From Excoecaria cochinchinensis (lineage: Eukaryota; Streptophyta; Magnoliopsida; Malpighiales; Euphorbiaceae), in contig CANTUQ010000055.1 in NCBI GenBank assembly GCA_947683425.1, positions 4,266,001-4,330,000 on the forward strand: 64,000 nt of DNA, written 5' to 3'. The position numbers were made by a program, and so were the translations under genes. The stretch's first letter is position 1. Each line of letters begins with the position of its first letter. Shown one piece after another: positions 23,249 to 33,750 of the stretch. The notes beneath the pieces are model-generated. The model saw nothing but the letters and a program-made list of their open reading frames with translations, did not search any database and was not told where the DNA came from.

Positions 23249-23987
23249 ACCAGCCAACCTCACCCGTTACCCCGTTTAGCCCTTTTTCAGAAATTTCCCG
23301 GCTTTTGACTCAGAAATGAATTTGGTATTTCTTCTGAATGGATTTATATTGCGGTATGATGCATGCCATACTTTTATAAGCTTTGATATAAATGATACCA
23401 TGAATTTCTGATGAATTATATTTCGTACTCTAAAATGTGATTTGAATAAGTTTTAGCCTGCTAGAGTCAAGTAAGTGGATAGTTAGGCATGCCTAATAGA
23501 GTCTTTAGCTGCAGCCCTCAGTTCAGTTTGGACCCCGATCAGGTCCCCGTTTGGTTCCGCGTGAACCCTTCAGTATTAGGATCTTGTTTAAGATCCCCTC
23601 AGTATACAAATAATGTGTTTTGATAAAAAAATGAATGACTTTTGATTTGTACCTGTGAGGTACCCTCAGTATTCGATTCGTACCCGTAAGGTACCTTCAG
23701 TACACTCGTTATCCACTATCTAGAGTCAGCAGGTGTTCTTTAAATGTTTAATAGAATTGTTCTGATCTGATTTGGCTATTAAATGGAATATCTGAATGAG
23801 TTTAATGATGAAACACATGCTGGATTATTCTGGAATGGATACGATTATGAGATACTGATTGTATGGCTTTTAAATATGAGCATGTTTATATGGATTATGT
23901 TATAGCCTTTGCATTCTGCCATTGTGAATGTGTTATGCCTTGACGACCATTGTGAATGGCCGTCCATTATTTATGTGTGTTTCCCCA

Positions 23988-24026
23988 CTAAGCGTTTATC
24001 GCTTAGCACGGTGTTTTTACCCGTGC
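23988..24026 (+). promoter_or_regulatory. Double hairpin in Tekay-like LTR
   Basis: CTAAGCG/CGCTTAG (23988-24006) is followed at once by GCACGG/CCCGTGC (24006-24026), then AGGTGCGG. It repeats in the 3' LTR (42514-42552). L4, a different LTR family, has the same pair at 63203-63240. It could be an RNA structure in R/U5. Confidence 0.55.
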
Positions 24027-24430
24027 AGGTGCGGAAGAAGTTTTGCTTTGAGAGAGTCGCCGTCATCAAGCCAACACAGAAGAGTTTTAGTGTAGGGCTC
24101 AGTTTTGTATCAGTGATGATTCTTTTTGTATAGAACTCTCTGTATCAGTTTTATTTCAGCTTCCGCTTTTGAAATTATATTTTGGATATGTAATATTATT
24201 TTGTATCAGCTAGTTGATCAGAACATTATTATAATGCTTTATTATATTAATGAATGATCAGCTATTATTTTCCTTTCTGTAAAGTTTTAATTATACCGTA
24301 CTTCTGTATGTATGTTATGAATGAATGTATGTTTTACTTTGTACTTGTTTGGTGGCACCTTTACTCATACGGCATCTCACTCCTTCTCGGATGGGATCAC
24401 CTACGTATGGGAAGGGGGTGTTACAGTTTG

Positions 24431-24442
24431 TGGTATCAGAGC
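24431..24442 (+). other. Primer binding site (tRNA-iMet) of Tekay-like element
   Basis: TGGTATCAGAGC, five bases after the LTR end, is complementary to the 3' end of initiator tRNA-Met. This is the usual primer of this lineage. Confidence 0.93.
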
Positions 24443-24555
24443 ATAGGTTTAGGCGTTTCTGGGTGTTGTTGTGTAGTTGTGATTGTTCTGAGTTGCTTAG
24501 ATGTGTATGAGTCTAGATCTGTGTTGGCTGATACGGTTGTTTCTTGTTTGTTTAG

Positions 24556-27543
24556 ATGGCTTCTAATTCTGCTCGTGGATCACTTGAGGAATCCGCCGAG
24601 AGTGTGAACCCTCAAGCCGTAGATCCATCGATTTCTGTGTCGGCTCAGCATGCTAGGGTCCAGCCCGAGGCCGCAGCCATGCCCTTTGAGGCTATGTTCA
24701 GGTTGCATCAGGACATGGCTAGGGTTTTGGAGAGAGTGACTGCTCCTAGAGCACCTTTGGAGAATTTGAGGAGGGCAGGAGTTGAGGATTTCTATGGCAC
24801 TGGTTTGAATGAATCTGAGATGGCAGAGAAATGGTTAGATAAAGTGAAGCGTGCTTTGAGAGAGATTCGGTGTCCTCCCGACCAGCAGGCGGAGTGTGCG
24901 TTAGTTATTCTGCAAGGGTCTGCTTTTGAATGGTGGGAATTGGTTTGCAGGCATCCGCAGCTACCGGATCCGATTACTTGGGAGTTCTTTGAGGGTGAGT
25001 TCACAAAGAAGTATATTACTCAGACATATAGAGATTCGATATGGGCGCAGTTTTTGAGTTTGAGACAGAGGGCCATGTCAGTAGCAGATTATGAGAAAGA
25101 GTTCAACAGGTTATCTCGCTATGCTCCGCGTGGGGTTATGACAGATGACTTCCGATGCAAGCATTTCGAGGCAGGGTTAAATGAGTCTTTGAAGATTGCT
25201 TTGATTTCTTTGATGTGCATACCTGGGGTTAGCTATTATCAGATTGTAGAGGCTGCTATGAGAGCTGAGTTGTCTGAGACTGTGATGAGAGAGAGAGCTC
25301 AGAGGAGGAACTCTTCTCGTGGAGGATCTTCTTCGGATAAGAGATCTAGGAACCCACAGGACGAGTCAGCATCTGGTCCGGCTTCTAGAGGTAGACGACA
25401 GGGTTCTGCAGCTGTATCAGGTTCTGGTAGAGGTGGTAGATCTGAGACTGCATCAGTTTGTCCTCATTGTAGTAAGTTCCTACTCCATGACACTGAGTTG
25501 TATGCTCTAATTGATCCTGGTTCCACACACTCATATTTGTGCACAGATAAAATTGTTGAAAAGTTGCATGCAGTTGATCAGTTAGATTATGAGATTTGTG
25601 TGACCAGTCCATTAGGGCATAGTGTCAGTGTGAGTAGAGTCTTTAGGAGTTGTCCTTTTATAGTTGAGGGAGTTGTGCTTCCAGCGGATTTGATTGAGTT
25701 ACCCTTCAGAGAGTTTGATTTGATTCTGGGTATGGACTGGTTGGGTAAGCATCGGGCTGTAGTTGATTGCCATAGGAAGACAGTGGTACTTCGGGATAGA
25801 AGTCAGTCTCTTGTGTTTCTGAAAGGTTTGGGTGCTAGTTCGTTGAATAATGTGATTTCTGCGATGCAAGCCAAGAGGTTTATTAGGAAAGGTTGTGAGG
25901 CTTTTCTAGCAGTTGTGTTAGATTCTAAGAGGGATCAGGTTCAGATTGAGGACATTCCTGTAGTGCGGGAGTTTAGTGATGTATTCCCGAACGAGTTGCC
26001 TGGTTTGCCTCCTGGGAGAGAGGTTGAGTTGTCCATTGAGATTATGCCGGGTACTACACCTATTTCGAGAGCACCTTATCGGATGGCTCCTGTAGAGTTG
26101 AAGGAACTTAAAATTCAGCTACAAGAGCTATTGGATAAGGGGTTTATTCGACCTAGCATATCTCCTTGGGGAGCTCCAGTTCTTTTTGTCAAGAAGAAAG
26201 ATGGATCCCTGCGGATGTGTATTGACTACCGGCAGATTAATAAAGTTACAGTGAAGAACAAGTATCCGTTGCCTAGGATTGAGGATTTGTTTGATCAGCT
26301 TCGAGGTGCGGGTGTCTTCTCCAAGATAGATCTTCGATCAGGGTACTATCAGCTACGAGTTCAGAATGCAGATGTGGTTAAGACTGCATTTCGGACTAGG
26401 TATGGCCACTATGAGTTTCTTGTGATGCCGTTTGGTTTGACAAATGCTCCAGCGGCTTTTATGGATCTGATGAACCGTGTGTTTAGGCCATACTTAGATC
26501 GATTTGTAGTAGTGTTCATTGATGACATCTTGGTGTATTCCAAGGATGAGAGTGAGCATGAGGAGCATCTCCGATTGGTTTTGCAGATGTTGAGAGTGCA
26601 TCAGTTGTTTGCCAAGCTTAGCAAGTGTGATTTCTGTCTTCGAGAAGTTTCATTCTTGGGTCACATTATTTCAGCTAGAGGTATTCAGGTAGACCCAGCC
26701 AAGATTGAGGCGATAGTTGATTGGAAAGCGCCTAGAAATGTTCAGGAAGTGAGGAGTTTCCTCGGTTTAGCAGGCTACTACCGTCGGTTTGTTAAGGGAT
26801 TTTCTGTGATTGCTGCTCCGATGACTAGATTGTTGAGGAAAGGAGTCAGATTTGAGTGGTCAGATAGGTGCCAGGCTTGTTTTGATCGGTTAAAGCAGTT
26901 GCTTGTTGAGGCTCCTATTCTTACTCAACCCATCTCGGGTAAAGAGTTTGTCATTTATAGTGATGCTTCTGGAGTTGGTCTTGGATGTGTACTGATGCAG
27001 GAAGGTAAGGTAGTGGCTTATGCTTCTCGTCAGTTGAAGCCACATGAGAAGAACTATCCGACGCATGATTTAGAGTTGGCAGCTGTGATCTTTGTTTTGA
27101 AGATTTGGTGTCACTACTTGTATGGGGAAAAGTATAGGATCTTCTCGGACCACAAGAGCTTGAAGTACTTCCTTTCACAGAAGGAGTTGAACATGAGACA
27201 GCGCCGATGGTTGGAGTTGTTTAAGGACTACGACTGCATTGTGGATTACCATCCTGGTAAGGCTAATGTAGTCGTTGATGCTTTGAGTCGGAAATCGGTT
27301 TCAGCCTTGTTCTTGAGGCGATTCAGATGGAGATTTGGTTCTGATGGGGCTTTGCTTGCCCAGTTGCGTGTGAAGCCTACTTTGAGACAGAGGATTGTGG
27401 ATGCTCAGAAAGATGATGTGAGACTTCAGCGGTTTGTGCATGAGGTCAGATCGGATAAGCAGTCAGAGTTCTCAGTTCAGGATGAGGTGCTTATGTTCAG
27501 AGATCGTTTGTGTGTGCCAGAGTCTGAGGATTTGAGGAGATAG
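24556..27543 (+). CDS. gag-pol: Tekay-like Gag-protease-RT-RNase H polyprotein, ending in a premature stop
   Basis: Open for 995 codons. Gag core is at about residues 76-240 (EDFYGTGLNESEMAEKWL; EFTKKYITQTYRDSIWAQF). A basic, serine-rich tail follows. At about residue 302 only CPHC of the zinc-knuckle region remains before the frame jumps to the protease (ALIDPGSTHSYLC, Asp320), so the knuckle is deleted in frame. RT has MCIDYRQINKVTVKNKYPLP and FIDDIL (catalytic Asp656-Asp657). RNase H starts at IYSDASG (Asp803). The frame stops at 27541 (TAG, probably from CAG) and resumes at once in the same frame as integrase. ATG 24556 is 114 bases after the primer site and fits as the start. Loss of the nucleic-acid binding knuckle suggests impaired packaging. 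Confidence 0.93.
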   Translation: MASNSARGSLEESAESVNPQAVDPSISVSAQHARVQPEAAAMPFEAMFRLHQDMARVLERVTAPRAPLENLRRAGVEDFYGTGLNESEMAEKWLDKVKRALREIRCPPDQQAECALVILQGSAFEWWELVCRHPQLPDPITWEFFEGEFTKKYITQTYRDSIWAQFLSLRQRAMSVADYEKEFNRLSRYAPRGVMTDDFRCKHFEAGLNESLKIALISLMCIPGVSYYQIVEAAMRAELSETVMRERAQRRNSSRGGSSSDKRSRNPQDESASGPASRGRRQGSAAVSGSGRGGRSETASVCPHCSKFLLHDTELYALIDPGSTHSYLCTDKIVEKLHAVDQLDYEICVTSPLGHSVSVSRVFRSCPFIVEGVVLPADLIELPFREFDLILGMDWLGKHRAVVDCHRKTVVLRDRSQSLVFLKGLGASSLNNVISAMQAKRFIRKGCEAFLAVVLDSKRDQVQIEDIPVVREFSDVFPNELPGLPPGREVELSIEIMPGTTPISRAPYRMAPVELKELKIQLQELLDKGFIRPSISPWGAPVLFVKKKDGSLRMCIDYRQINKVTVKNKYPLPRIEDLFDQLRGAGVFSKIDLRSGYYQLRVQNADVVKTAFRTRYGHYEFLVMPFGLTNAPAAFMDLMNRVFRPYLDRFVVVFIDDILVYSKDESEHEEHLRLVLQMLRVHQLFAKLSKCDFCLREVSFLGHIISARGIQVDPAKIEAIVDWKAPRNVQEVRSFLGLAGYYRRFVKGFSVIAAPMTRLLRKGVRFEWSDRCQACFDRLKQLLVEAPILTQPISGKEFVIYSDASGVGLGCVLMQEGKVVAYASRQLKPHEKNYPTHDLELAAVIFVLKIWCHYLYGEKYRIFSDHKSLKYFLSQKELNMRQRRWLELFKDYDCIVDYHPGKANVVVDALSRKSVSALFLRRFRWRFGSDGALLAQLRVKPTLRQRIVDAQKDDVRLQRFVHEVRSDKQSEFSVQDEVLMFRDRLCVPESEDLRR

Positions 27544-28188
27544 CTTATGAGTGAGGCGCATAGTACAGTTTTTACTATGCATCCGGGCAGTGAGAAGATG
27601 TATCGAGACATGAAGCAATTCTATTGGTGGTCCGGTATGAAGCGTGATATAGTGGATTTTGTTTCCAAGTGCTTGACTTGTCAGCAGGTAAAGGCCGAGC
27701 ATCAGGTTCCTTCGGGTTTGCTTATGCCTTTATCTATTCCTGAGTGGAAATGGAATGATATCGCCATGGACTTTGTTTTTGGTTTGCCTTTGACTCAGAG
27801 GAAACATGACTCAGTTTGGGTTATTGTGGATCGGTTTACGAAGTCAGCTCACTTTTTTCCAGTTAGAGTGGACTACTCCATGGACAGATTGGCCAGTATC
27901 TATGTGGATGAGATAGTTCGGTTGCATGGTGTGCCTTTGTCCATAGTTTCAGATCGGGATCCGAGGTTTACCTCCAAGTTTTGGAAGGAGTTACAGAGAG
28001 CTTTGGGCACTAGGTTAAACTTCAGTACAGCGTTCCATCCTCAGACCGATGGTCAGTCAGAGAGAGTCATTCAGATTCTGGAGGATATGATGAGGGCTTA
28101 TACTTTGGATTTTCAGGGTAGTTGGGACAGATATGTGTTGCTTATGGAGTTTGCCTACAACAACAGTTTTCAGTCGAGCATCGGTATG
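27544..28188 (+). pseudogene. Tekay-like integrase, N-terminal and core part, cut by TatC
   Basis: Same frame as the polyprotein, just after its stop. The H-H-C-C zinc region is visible (MHPGSEKMYRDM, CLTCQQVK). Catalytic residues are visible: Asp in IAMDFVFGLP, Asp in SIVSDRDPRF and Glu in DGQSERVIQ. The frame ends in AYNNSFQSSIGM, where TatC starts. The downstream part at 39857 continues in the same phase once one copy of the GTATG duplication is discounted. Confidence 0.93.
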
Positions 28189-28435
28189 TGTAGACACCGG
28201 GTCCTGAGTCAGCCTAGATCGAAGTTACCCAATGATGATAATTGCCTTCACAGGCTTAAAAGGTTAAAAGTGATGATTTTCTCGTCAAATTTGCATTTTA
28301 GAGTGAAAAATTAGAAAATAATAAAAAATATTTAAAAAATTAATTTTGAAAAATGGGGGCTTAAAATTATAGTGTTTTTAGTCAATTTATAATTTAAAAA
28401 TAAAAAAAATAAAAAAATAAAAAAAAATTTTTGGA

Positions 28436-28710
28436 CCGCGAGTGTCGGGCGCGGCAGCGCGCAGGCTTGCTGGCGCCCAGCTCGCAGGCGCCTGGGCGCT
28501 CAGCGCGCATGCGCCCAGGCGCCCATCGCGCAGCGAGCGCAAAGGCGACGCTCAGCGTCGCCGATGCTGCGCGTCGCTAAAGGCGCGCGCAGCATCGCGC
28601 ACGCTGAGCGCCGCACGGAGCGCGAGCGCGCGGATTTCGCGCGATTCTCGCCTGGTTGCCGCTCCGACGCCCGCCCCCCTATAGCGACGGGCATACCGGC
28701 CGTCGCTACA
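28436..28710 (+). repeat. CpG-rich palindrome cluster in TatC LTR
   Basis: Short dyads include GCGACGC-TCA-GCGTCGC (about 28544-28560) and TAGCGACGG/CCGTCGCTA (about 28681-28710). Strongly GC-rich in an AT-rich LTR. The copy at 37218-37450 carries an internal deletion and small rearrangements. Confidence 0.8.
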
Positions 28711-28933
28711 GGGTCTGTTACCCTATTTTCCTTTTTTTTCAGCTTTTTTCCGATTTTTTTACCCAAAAATCCGTTTTTATCCCAAAATTAAGGGTTTTTA
28801 ACTTCAAATAAAATTCCAAAATATTTTTTATAGATTATTAATTAATAAAACTTGATTTTATCATTAAAAATAAAATAATTTTGGGTTAAAATAGGTTTTT
28901 TCCTTAATTAAATTAGGGCAACCTATTTTATCC

Positions 28934-28941
28934 TATAAATA
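28934..28941 (+). promoter_or_regulatory. TATA box of TatC 5' LTR
   Basis: TATAAATA downstream of the palindrome cluster; the 3' LTR equivalent is at 37675-37682. Plausible U3 promoter. Confidence 0.55.
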
Positions 28942-30952
28942 TTTTATGATGAAATCAAAGGAGCCGCCTCTCCACATTTTTTAGACCTTAAAATTTCTCT
29001 TCATCTTCTTCTTCTTCCACTAAAATTCCAGATTTTTTTCCCCAACCAAAAATCAAAAAGAAAAATCAAGTGTTTCATTCTTTTTCCAACATAATTTCTT
29101 CTAAACATATTTTTAGAGGAAGTTTTGCTGTTGGATTCAATTTTTGAGACAAATAGAATGATTATTTGTCCTCAAAATTGTTTTTAATCTTTTATTTTGG
29201 GTTCAATAAAACTTTTTCATTGATTTTGTTTTGAATCTCTTTTTGATAAAAAATTGATTTTGAGACAAATAAAATAATTGTTTGTCATCAAAATCTAATT
29301 TTTAGTTGATTTTCTAAAATAAAACTTCAATCAATTTTTTTATGAACAAAGTGATTGATTGTTCTTGAAATCATTTTTCTTTATTTTAATCAATAAAAGC
29401 TTTTTTTGATCAAAATCATTTCTTTAGGCAAAGGTATCAATTCTTTGTTCTTAAAGAATTTTTGATCATTTTTATTTTCATGTTTCTTGGAATAAAATTC
29501 CAACATTTTCATAATATTTCACTCTAATATTGTGAATCATCAAACAAAGAAATCAACCATCACTTTTCCTTCATCAAATCCAATATTCTGAGGGTAAATA
29601 TTCTAAGCTCAATTTCAATTCCTATTCTATTTTATTTCATTTTATTTATTCATGTATATTTTATTGTTTTTATTGATTTATTTATTGTTTTAATTTATTC
29701 ATTTGTTGTATTGATTTTATATTCGTTCTATTTAATTGTTTATACATGATATGATTTTTATTCACATAAATATTGATTGTTTATTAATTCCTAACATGTA
29801 AATAATTTATTTTGATTCCTCATTATTTTTAACATGCAAATAATTAATTAACTTAAATTAATCTTTTTGCCATGTAAATAGTTTATATTAATTATGAACA
29901 CATCAATTAACCTTGTTATATATCATTATTATTTTCATCATTCTTTTGTTTACTAATTTTTATTATTCTTTTTTATCATTGTTACATGATTGATTTATTA
30001 TGATTTATTTATTTATTATTTTTCACTTTTCATCATTTTTCATCATGTGTATATTTTCATGTATTATTTAATTAACATGTTATATTTTATTTTCATCACA
30101 TCATTTAATCATTTATCACATATAATCCATGTTTCTCATCTTATTTTGGTTTGTTAACATTTTGATTCCATAATCATTCTTTTCATATCATCTTATTTTA
30201 TTTTAATTTGTTATTCATTATTTTGTATGTTTAATTGATTTAATTACTAACATTATTTTATTTGTATTTGCTTTTATGTCTAAACTCATTTTTTCGCTTG
30301 GGCGTTTTTGCGAGCACATCGGGAGGTCCAAAAAGGCTCATTTGGTTTGTAATATTTTATTTAATTTTGTCATATAATTTTCTTGTAAAATTCTTTATTT
30401 AGGCACGCTAAAAAGAAAATCACAAAAAACGTTTCTATTAATTAACTTGACATTTTTTTTAAATAAAAGGGGACCAATGTCCTAGTTTTTCATACTCAAA
30501 TAAATCATCACATCAAAATTGTTTCATAATAAATATGCATGCGAGGACCAATGTTCTCACTATTAATGAATAACCCGTTTTATGCATGTATTTCACTTTT
30601 ATAAATGGGAGTTGTATTCCGCTCCTAGTGTTATTGTAATTTGTTTTTGAATGCTTTATTTTGGATTTTGCTTACATTTACCGCTTTTGATATGAATGAT
30701 TGCGCCTTTAATTAAAATTGCATTGTGTGGAAAGTTGATGAAACAATGAATTCAAAACTTAATTATGATATTAATCAAGGTATAAATAAATGAGAAGTCC
30801 CGAACTCTGCTCTGGTCTTTGGGCTCAAGAGGTTAGAGGTTATCCTCCAAGATACTTCTTGTGTCACGAGGCTTTAGCGTTAATCCTAGGCCTCATGGCC
30901 CAATATGGATAAAATGCGCAAGTCTTAGGCTCTCCGAGGCAAGAGAAACTTT

Positions 30953-30979
30953 CCCAATGTTCTATTGGGTGGCGACTCC
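30953..30979 (+). other. TatC U5 hairpin plus primer-site look-alike
   Basis: Stem CCCAAT/ATTGGG (30953-30969) is followed by GTGGCGACTCC (30969-30979), exactly 143 nt before the same 11 bases at the real primer site (31112-31122). Confidence 0.6.
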
Positions 30980-31112
30980 ATGAAACCTCCTTGTTGCCCA
31001 ACATAGACGCACTTGCGATTTATCGCAAGCTGTTGACGGACCCACAATTGCCCCGATCGCCCACGTGCGGGCGGTCGAACGGGCGGCCGCGGGGATCCGG
31101 CGCGCGTCACAG

Positions 31113-31130
31113 TGGCGACTCCGCTGGGGA
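31113..31130 (+). other. Primer binding site of TatC (tRNA-Arg)
   Basis: TGGCGACTCCGCTGGGGA matches the complement of the plant tRNA-Arg(ACG) 3' end at all 18 positions. It begins one base after the LTR. Confidence 0.9.
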
Positions 31131-31898
31131 CATACTCGAGACTTCGATTCGAAAGTACCTTGATTAAAAATCATAATTGAGTTTTAATTTAAAAATTTCA
31201 TCTTCTTTCAAAACTGCATTGCATCTCATTAGAGCCTTAGATCTATGCTAGTTTGGTCCCTCTTTTAGCCCCGGTGCATTCACGAAGCACGACCCTATTT
31301 TCACTCAATTTGGGGAAGTGTTAAGGATAATCACCAGCCCAAGCCTCATACCTCAATGGTATATAAAATGGTGACCCGATCGGTCGTTATGCTCGTGATG
31401 AGCTAGACCCGTCGGCAGGGATCATGCTTGGGTAGCCCTAAAGTAACACCACCCTTTGACCAAAGCTCATGTAATGGCAATAGATACTTCCCTTAGGTGA
31501 TATGAACCGTAATACCTTGCTTGCTATATGGATCATTTTATATTGGACAAACCCAAATAATTTGATTGGTCACCTAATCAAAGGCTTTCATGCCCCGATA
31601 GGCCCATGTCAACTTGTTCGGGCAGCCTAAATACATAACGATCATAACCCATCCGCTTGCACATTAAATAAGAGATGTTACGATGCCGGTTCTTCACCGA
31701 GCACCATACGCATCCATTGGGTTCCACGCTAACCCATGGATCAAGCCCACCTAGGAAAGAGACCGCATTACCTCGTGTGTGGGAGTAATAAGGTTAGAAG
31801 GCTTTACTTGCTTGCATGTGATTGTAAATGTTGCATAGCTCACTATCATGCATTGTATATGTCATTCATGCATCATCCTAACAATCTAATTTTTTCAG
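31131..31898 (+). other. TatC untranslated leader with probable 3' splice site
   Basis: Conserved with the TatA and TatB leaders, especially 31340-31450 and 31680-31830. It ends in TTTTTTCAG at 31890-31898. The open frame starting at 31736 extends back into this leader and may be fortuitous upstream of the splice site. Confidence 0.6.
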
Positions 31899-33442
31899 CC
31901 ATCATAGATTCATCTAAGTGGACTAGAGGTTCCGACGGTCGGCTTGTAAGGACAAATCTGCTCTTTGAGTTACCAGAACAAGTGTCTGACTGGGATTCTG
32001 AGTCATTCTCATCAATCAGTGAATCCTCTCTTGAATCATCAATGGCAGAAGAACCTGGAGTTTTGACCACTCAAGACCTAGTTAGGAGGCTAGAGGATTT
32101 TGAACGAAGAATGATGGATATGATGGGTGCCATGGCTGAAAGGATTGCCCATCCACCTGCTGCCCCACAGCCGCCTGCTGCTCTACAGCCACAGGCAGCC
32201 CCTCCTCGGGGGCAAGCCGAACCACCTGCTGGTGGGGAGGCTCCCTTCGTTGGAGCTGCTGCTCGTCAACCCAACAATGAGCACAGAGCTGCCGCACCCA
32301 TCGAGCCAAGAGGAGAAAGGATTCATAACCCCAACGATGATTTCCTGATGGTGGAGGAAGAAGAAGTGGTGCCGATAGTCCACCAAGCTGCAAGGCCCAG
32401 AGCACCCAGAGTAGAGGATAAAGCTTTAAGAGGTATGAGACAGCAGATCGAAGCTATCACCCGCATGCTATCAGCTGGGAAGGGGGTCAACCCAGAAGAC
32501 AGAGATCTAGGGGATGAAGAGCTGTTGCCCCAAAGATTCAAGATGCCCGAGCTTCCGAAATTTGATGGCACCTCTGACCCATCTGCCCACATCAAGCAGT
32601 ACACCCTGGTCATGAAAGGCACAGGGCTGAGCAAGAAGCAGAAGGTGGAATATTTCTGCCTTAGTCTGGTGGGCCCGGCAGTTGACTGGTACCACGGGTT
32701 GGATAGGAGGTCCAAAGAGGACTGGGACCTTTTGACCGAAGAATTCATGAAGCAGTACGACTGCAGCACCAGGATGGAGGTCACCCTGAAAGACCTCGAG
32801 CTTCTACAGCAGAAGAATGATGAGTCATTCCATGAGTACCTTACAAGATGGAGAAATAGGGTCATGGAGATAAAGAGGAAGCCTGACACTGCAAACCAGA
32901 TCAGGTTGTTTATCAGAAACTCATGCCCTTACTTAAGGGACTTGCTCAGTTTTAAGGGGCTCAAGGACTGGGAGTCGCTTAAGGATATCGCTATAGAAGC
33001 TGAGGCGGCTTACCTGGCAAAGAAAGCAAGCCAAAATAACTTTGCTGGGAAAGCCTATGGGAACCAGTCGGGATTCAAATCAGGCGGAGCTGGAGGCAGC
33101 AACAACAGAAACGGTAGGACGGCAGAGGTCTCAGCTACTGGAGTTGGGCAGGGTCAGAGATATTACTCCAACTTAGGCCGCTCTCTATCTTGGGTACTGG
33201 AAAGACTAATGAAAGAAGGTAAGTTGCAGCCATTGCCACCCAGACCAGCCTTGAGTCAAGGACAGCCGGGACATAGAGGTGATCAGTACTGCACTTACCA
33301 CCAGCACACCGGCCATTTGACTGACCATTGCCGTATTCTGAGAAACAAAATCCAGGATCTCATTGACACCAATCAGATCACAGATCCTGAGAAGAGAGAA
33401 AAGAAGAAAAAGGCAGGCTACAACGCAGTCCCTCCACCGTGA
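31736..33442 (+). CDS. gag: TatC Gag
   Basis: A 568-codon frame without interruption. The first 55 residues lie in the leader; similarity to TatB begins at the splice site (IIDSSKWTRGSDGRLVR). An ATG at 32042 aligns with 9729 in TatB and is another possible start. A coiled N-terminal part and a proline-rich stretch (about residues 135-165) precede the conserved core from about residue 265 (LPKFDGTSDP near 274) to about 430. The CHHC zinc knuckle is C519-H522-H527-C532. The C-terminus is lysine-rich. The product would be the particle protein. No pol follows, so it would need enzymes supplied by another Tat element. Confidence 0.93.
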   Translation: MDQAHLGKRPHYLVCGSNKVRRLYLLACDCKCCIAHYHALYMSFMHHPNNLIFSAIIDSSKWTRGSDGRLVRTNLLFELPEQVSDWDSESFSSISESSLESSMAEEPGVLTTQDLVRRLEDFERRMMDMMGAMAERIAHPPAAPQPPAALQPQAAPPRGQAEPPAGGEAPFVGAAARQPNNEHRAAAPIEPRGERIHNPNDDFLMVEEEEVVPIVHQAARPRAPRVEDKALRGMRQQIEAITRMLSAGKGVNPEDRDLGDEELLPQRFKMPELPKFDGTSDPSAHIKQYTLVMKGTGLSKKQKVEYFCLSLVGPAVDWYHGLDRRSKEDWDLLTEEFMKQYDCSTRMEVTLKDLELLQQKNDESFHEYLTRWRNRVMEIKRKPDTANQIRLFIRNSCPYLRDLLSFKGLKDWESLKDIAIEAEAAYLAKKASQNNFAGKAYGNQSGFKSGGAGGSNNRNGRTAEVSATGVGQGQRYYSNLGRSLSWVLERLMKEGKLQPLPPRPALSQGQPGHRGDQYCTYHQHTGHLTDHCRILRNKIQDLIDTNQITDPEKREKKKKAGYNAVPPP

Positions 33443-33750
33443 ACATGACCTTGTCTTGCAGTCCACTAGTGATATTGCTTTTAGATGCTGGAATCTTTTC
33501 ATTTCTAGAACATTTTATGCTACAATTTTCGGTTTGTAATAAAGAGAACAATTTTTGCTTATTTGTATAATGTTTCTATTGATTTCATTTCACATGATCA
33601 TAACACATTTACTTTGGCATTAATTCAAATAATATGGCTGCAGTTAATCTCGGAAAACTTTAAGGAAATCCCAAAGAAAATCTTGATAGCATCTAACATA
33701 GCTCCTGTAGAGAGGGAAATTAAAAATAATAATAAAAAAAAAACTAGTTG
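33443..33750 (+). pseudogene. TatC remnant of the region just before RT
   Basis: The stretch 33563-33720 matches the short pol leader of TatB (about 12715-12890: DVSHDF and ESPKEIRIASDVTPEER there, ISHDHN and KILIASNIAPVER here). Similarity ends in an A-rich tract at about 33722-33745, just where RT would begin. Protease, RT, RNase H and integrase are all absent. Confidence 0.7.

Larger units (their letters stand above)
21971..24425 (+). repeat. Tekay-like 5' LTR
   Basis: It matches 40518-42951 closely. It contains the CACG-N3-CGTG dyad array (22900-23250), a double hairpin near 23988-24026 and the terminal GGGGGTGTTACA. The open frames across the 3' part are chance. Confidence 0.95.
28189..31111 (+). 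repeat. TatC 5' LTR
   Basis: A CpG-rich palindrome block (28436-28710) is followed by a TATA box and long AT-rich sequence (28800-30300), then conserved Tat U5 blocks. The 5' copy has about 50 extra bases in the CpG-rich block compared with the 3' copy. Confidence 0.95.

Noticed and set aside
28442..28791. Alanine/arginine-rich frames in GC-rich LTR blocks (also 6159-6434, 37223-37552)
   Set aside because: They result from CpG-rich palindromic LTR sequence and occur on both strands.
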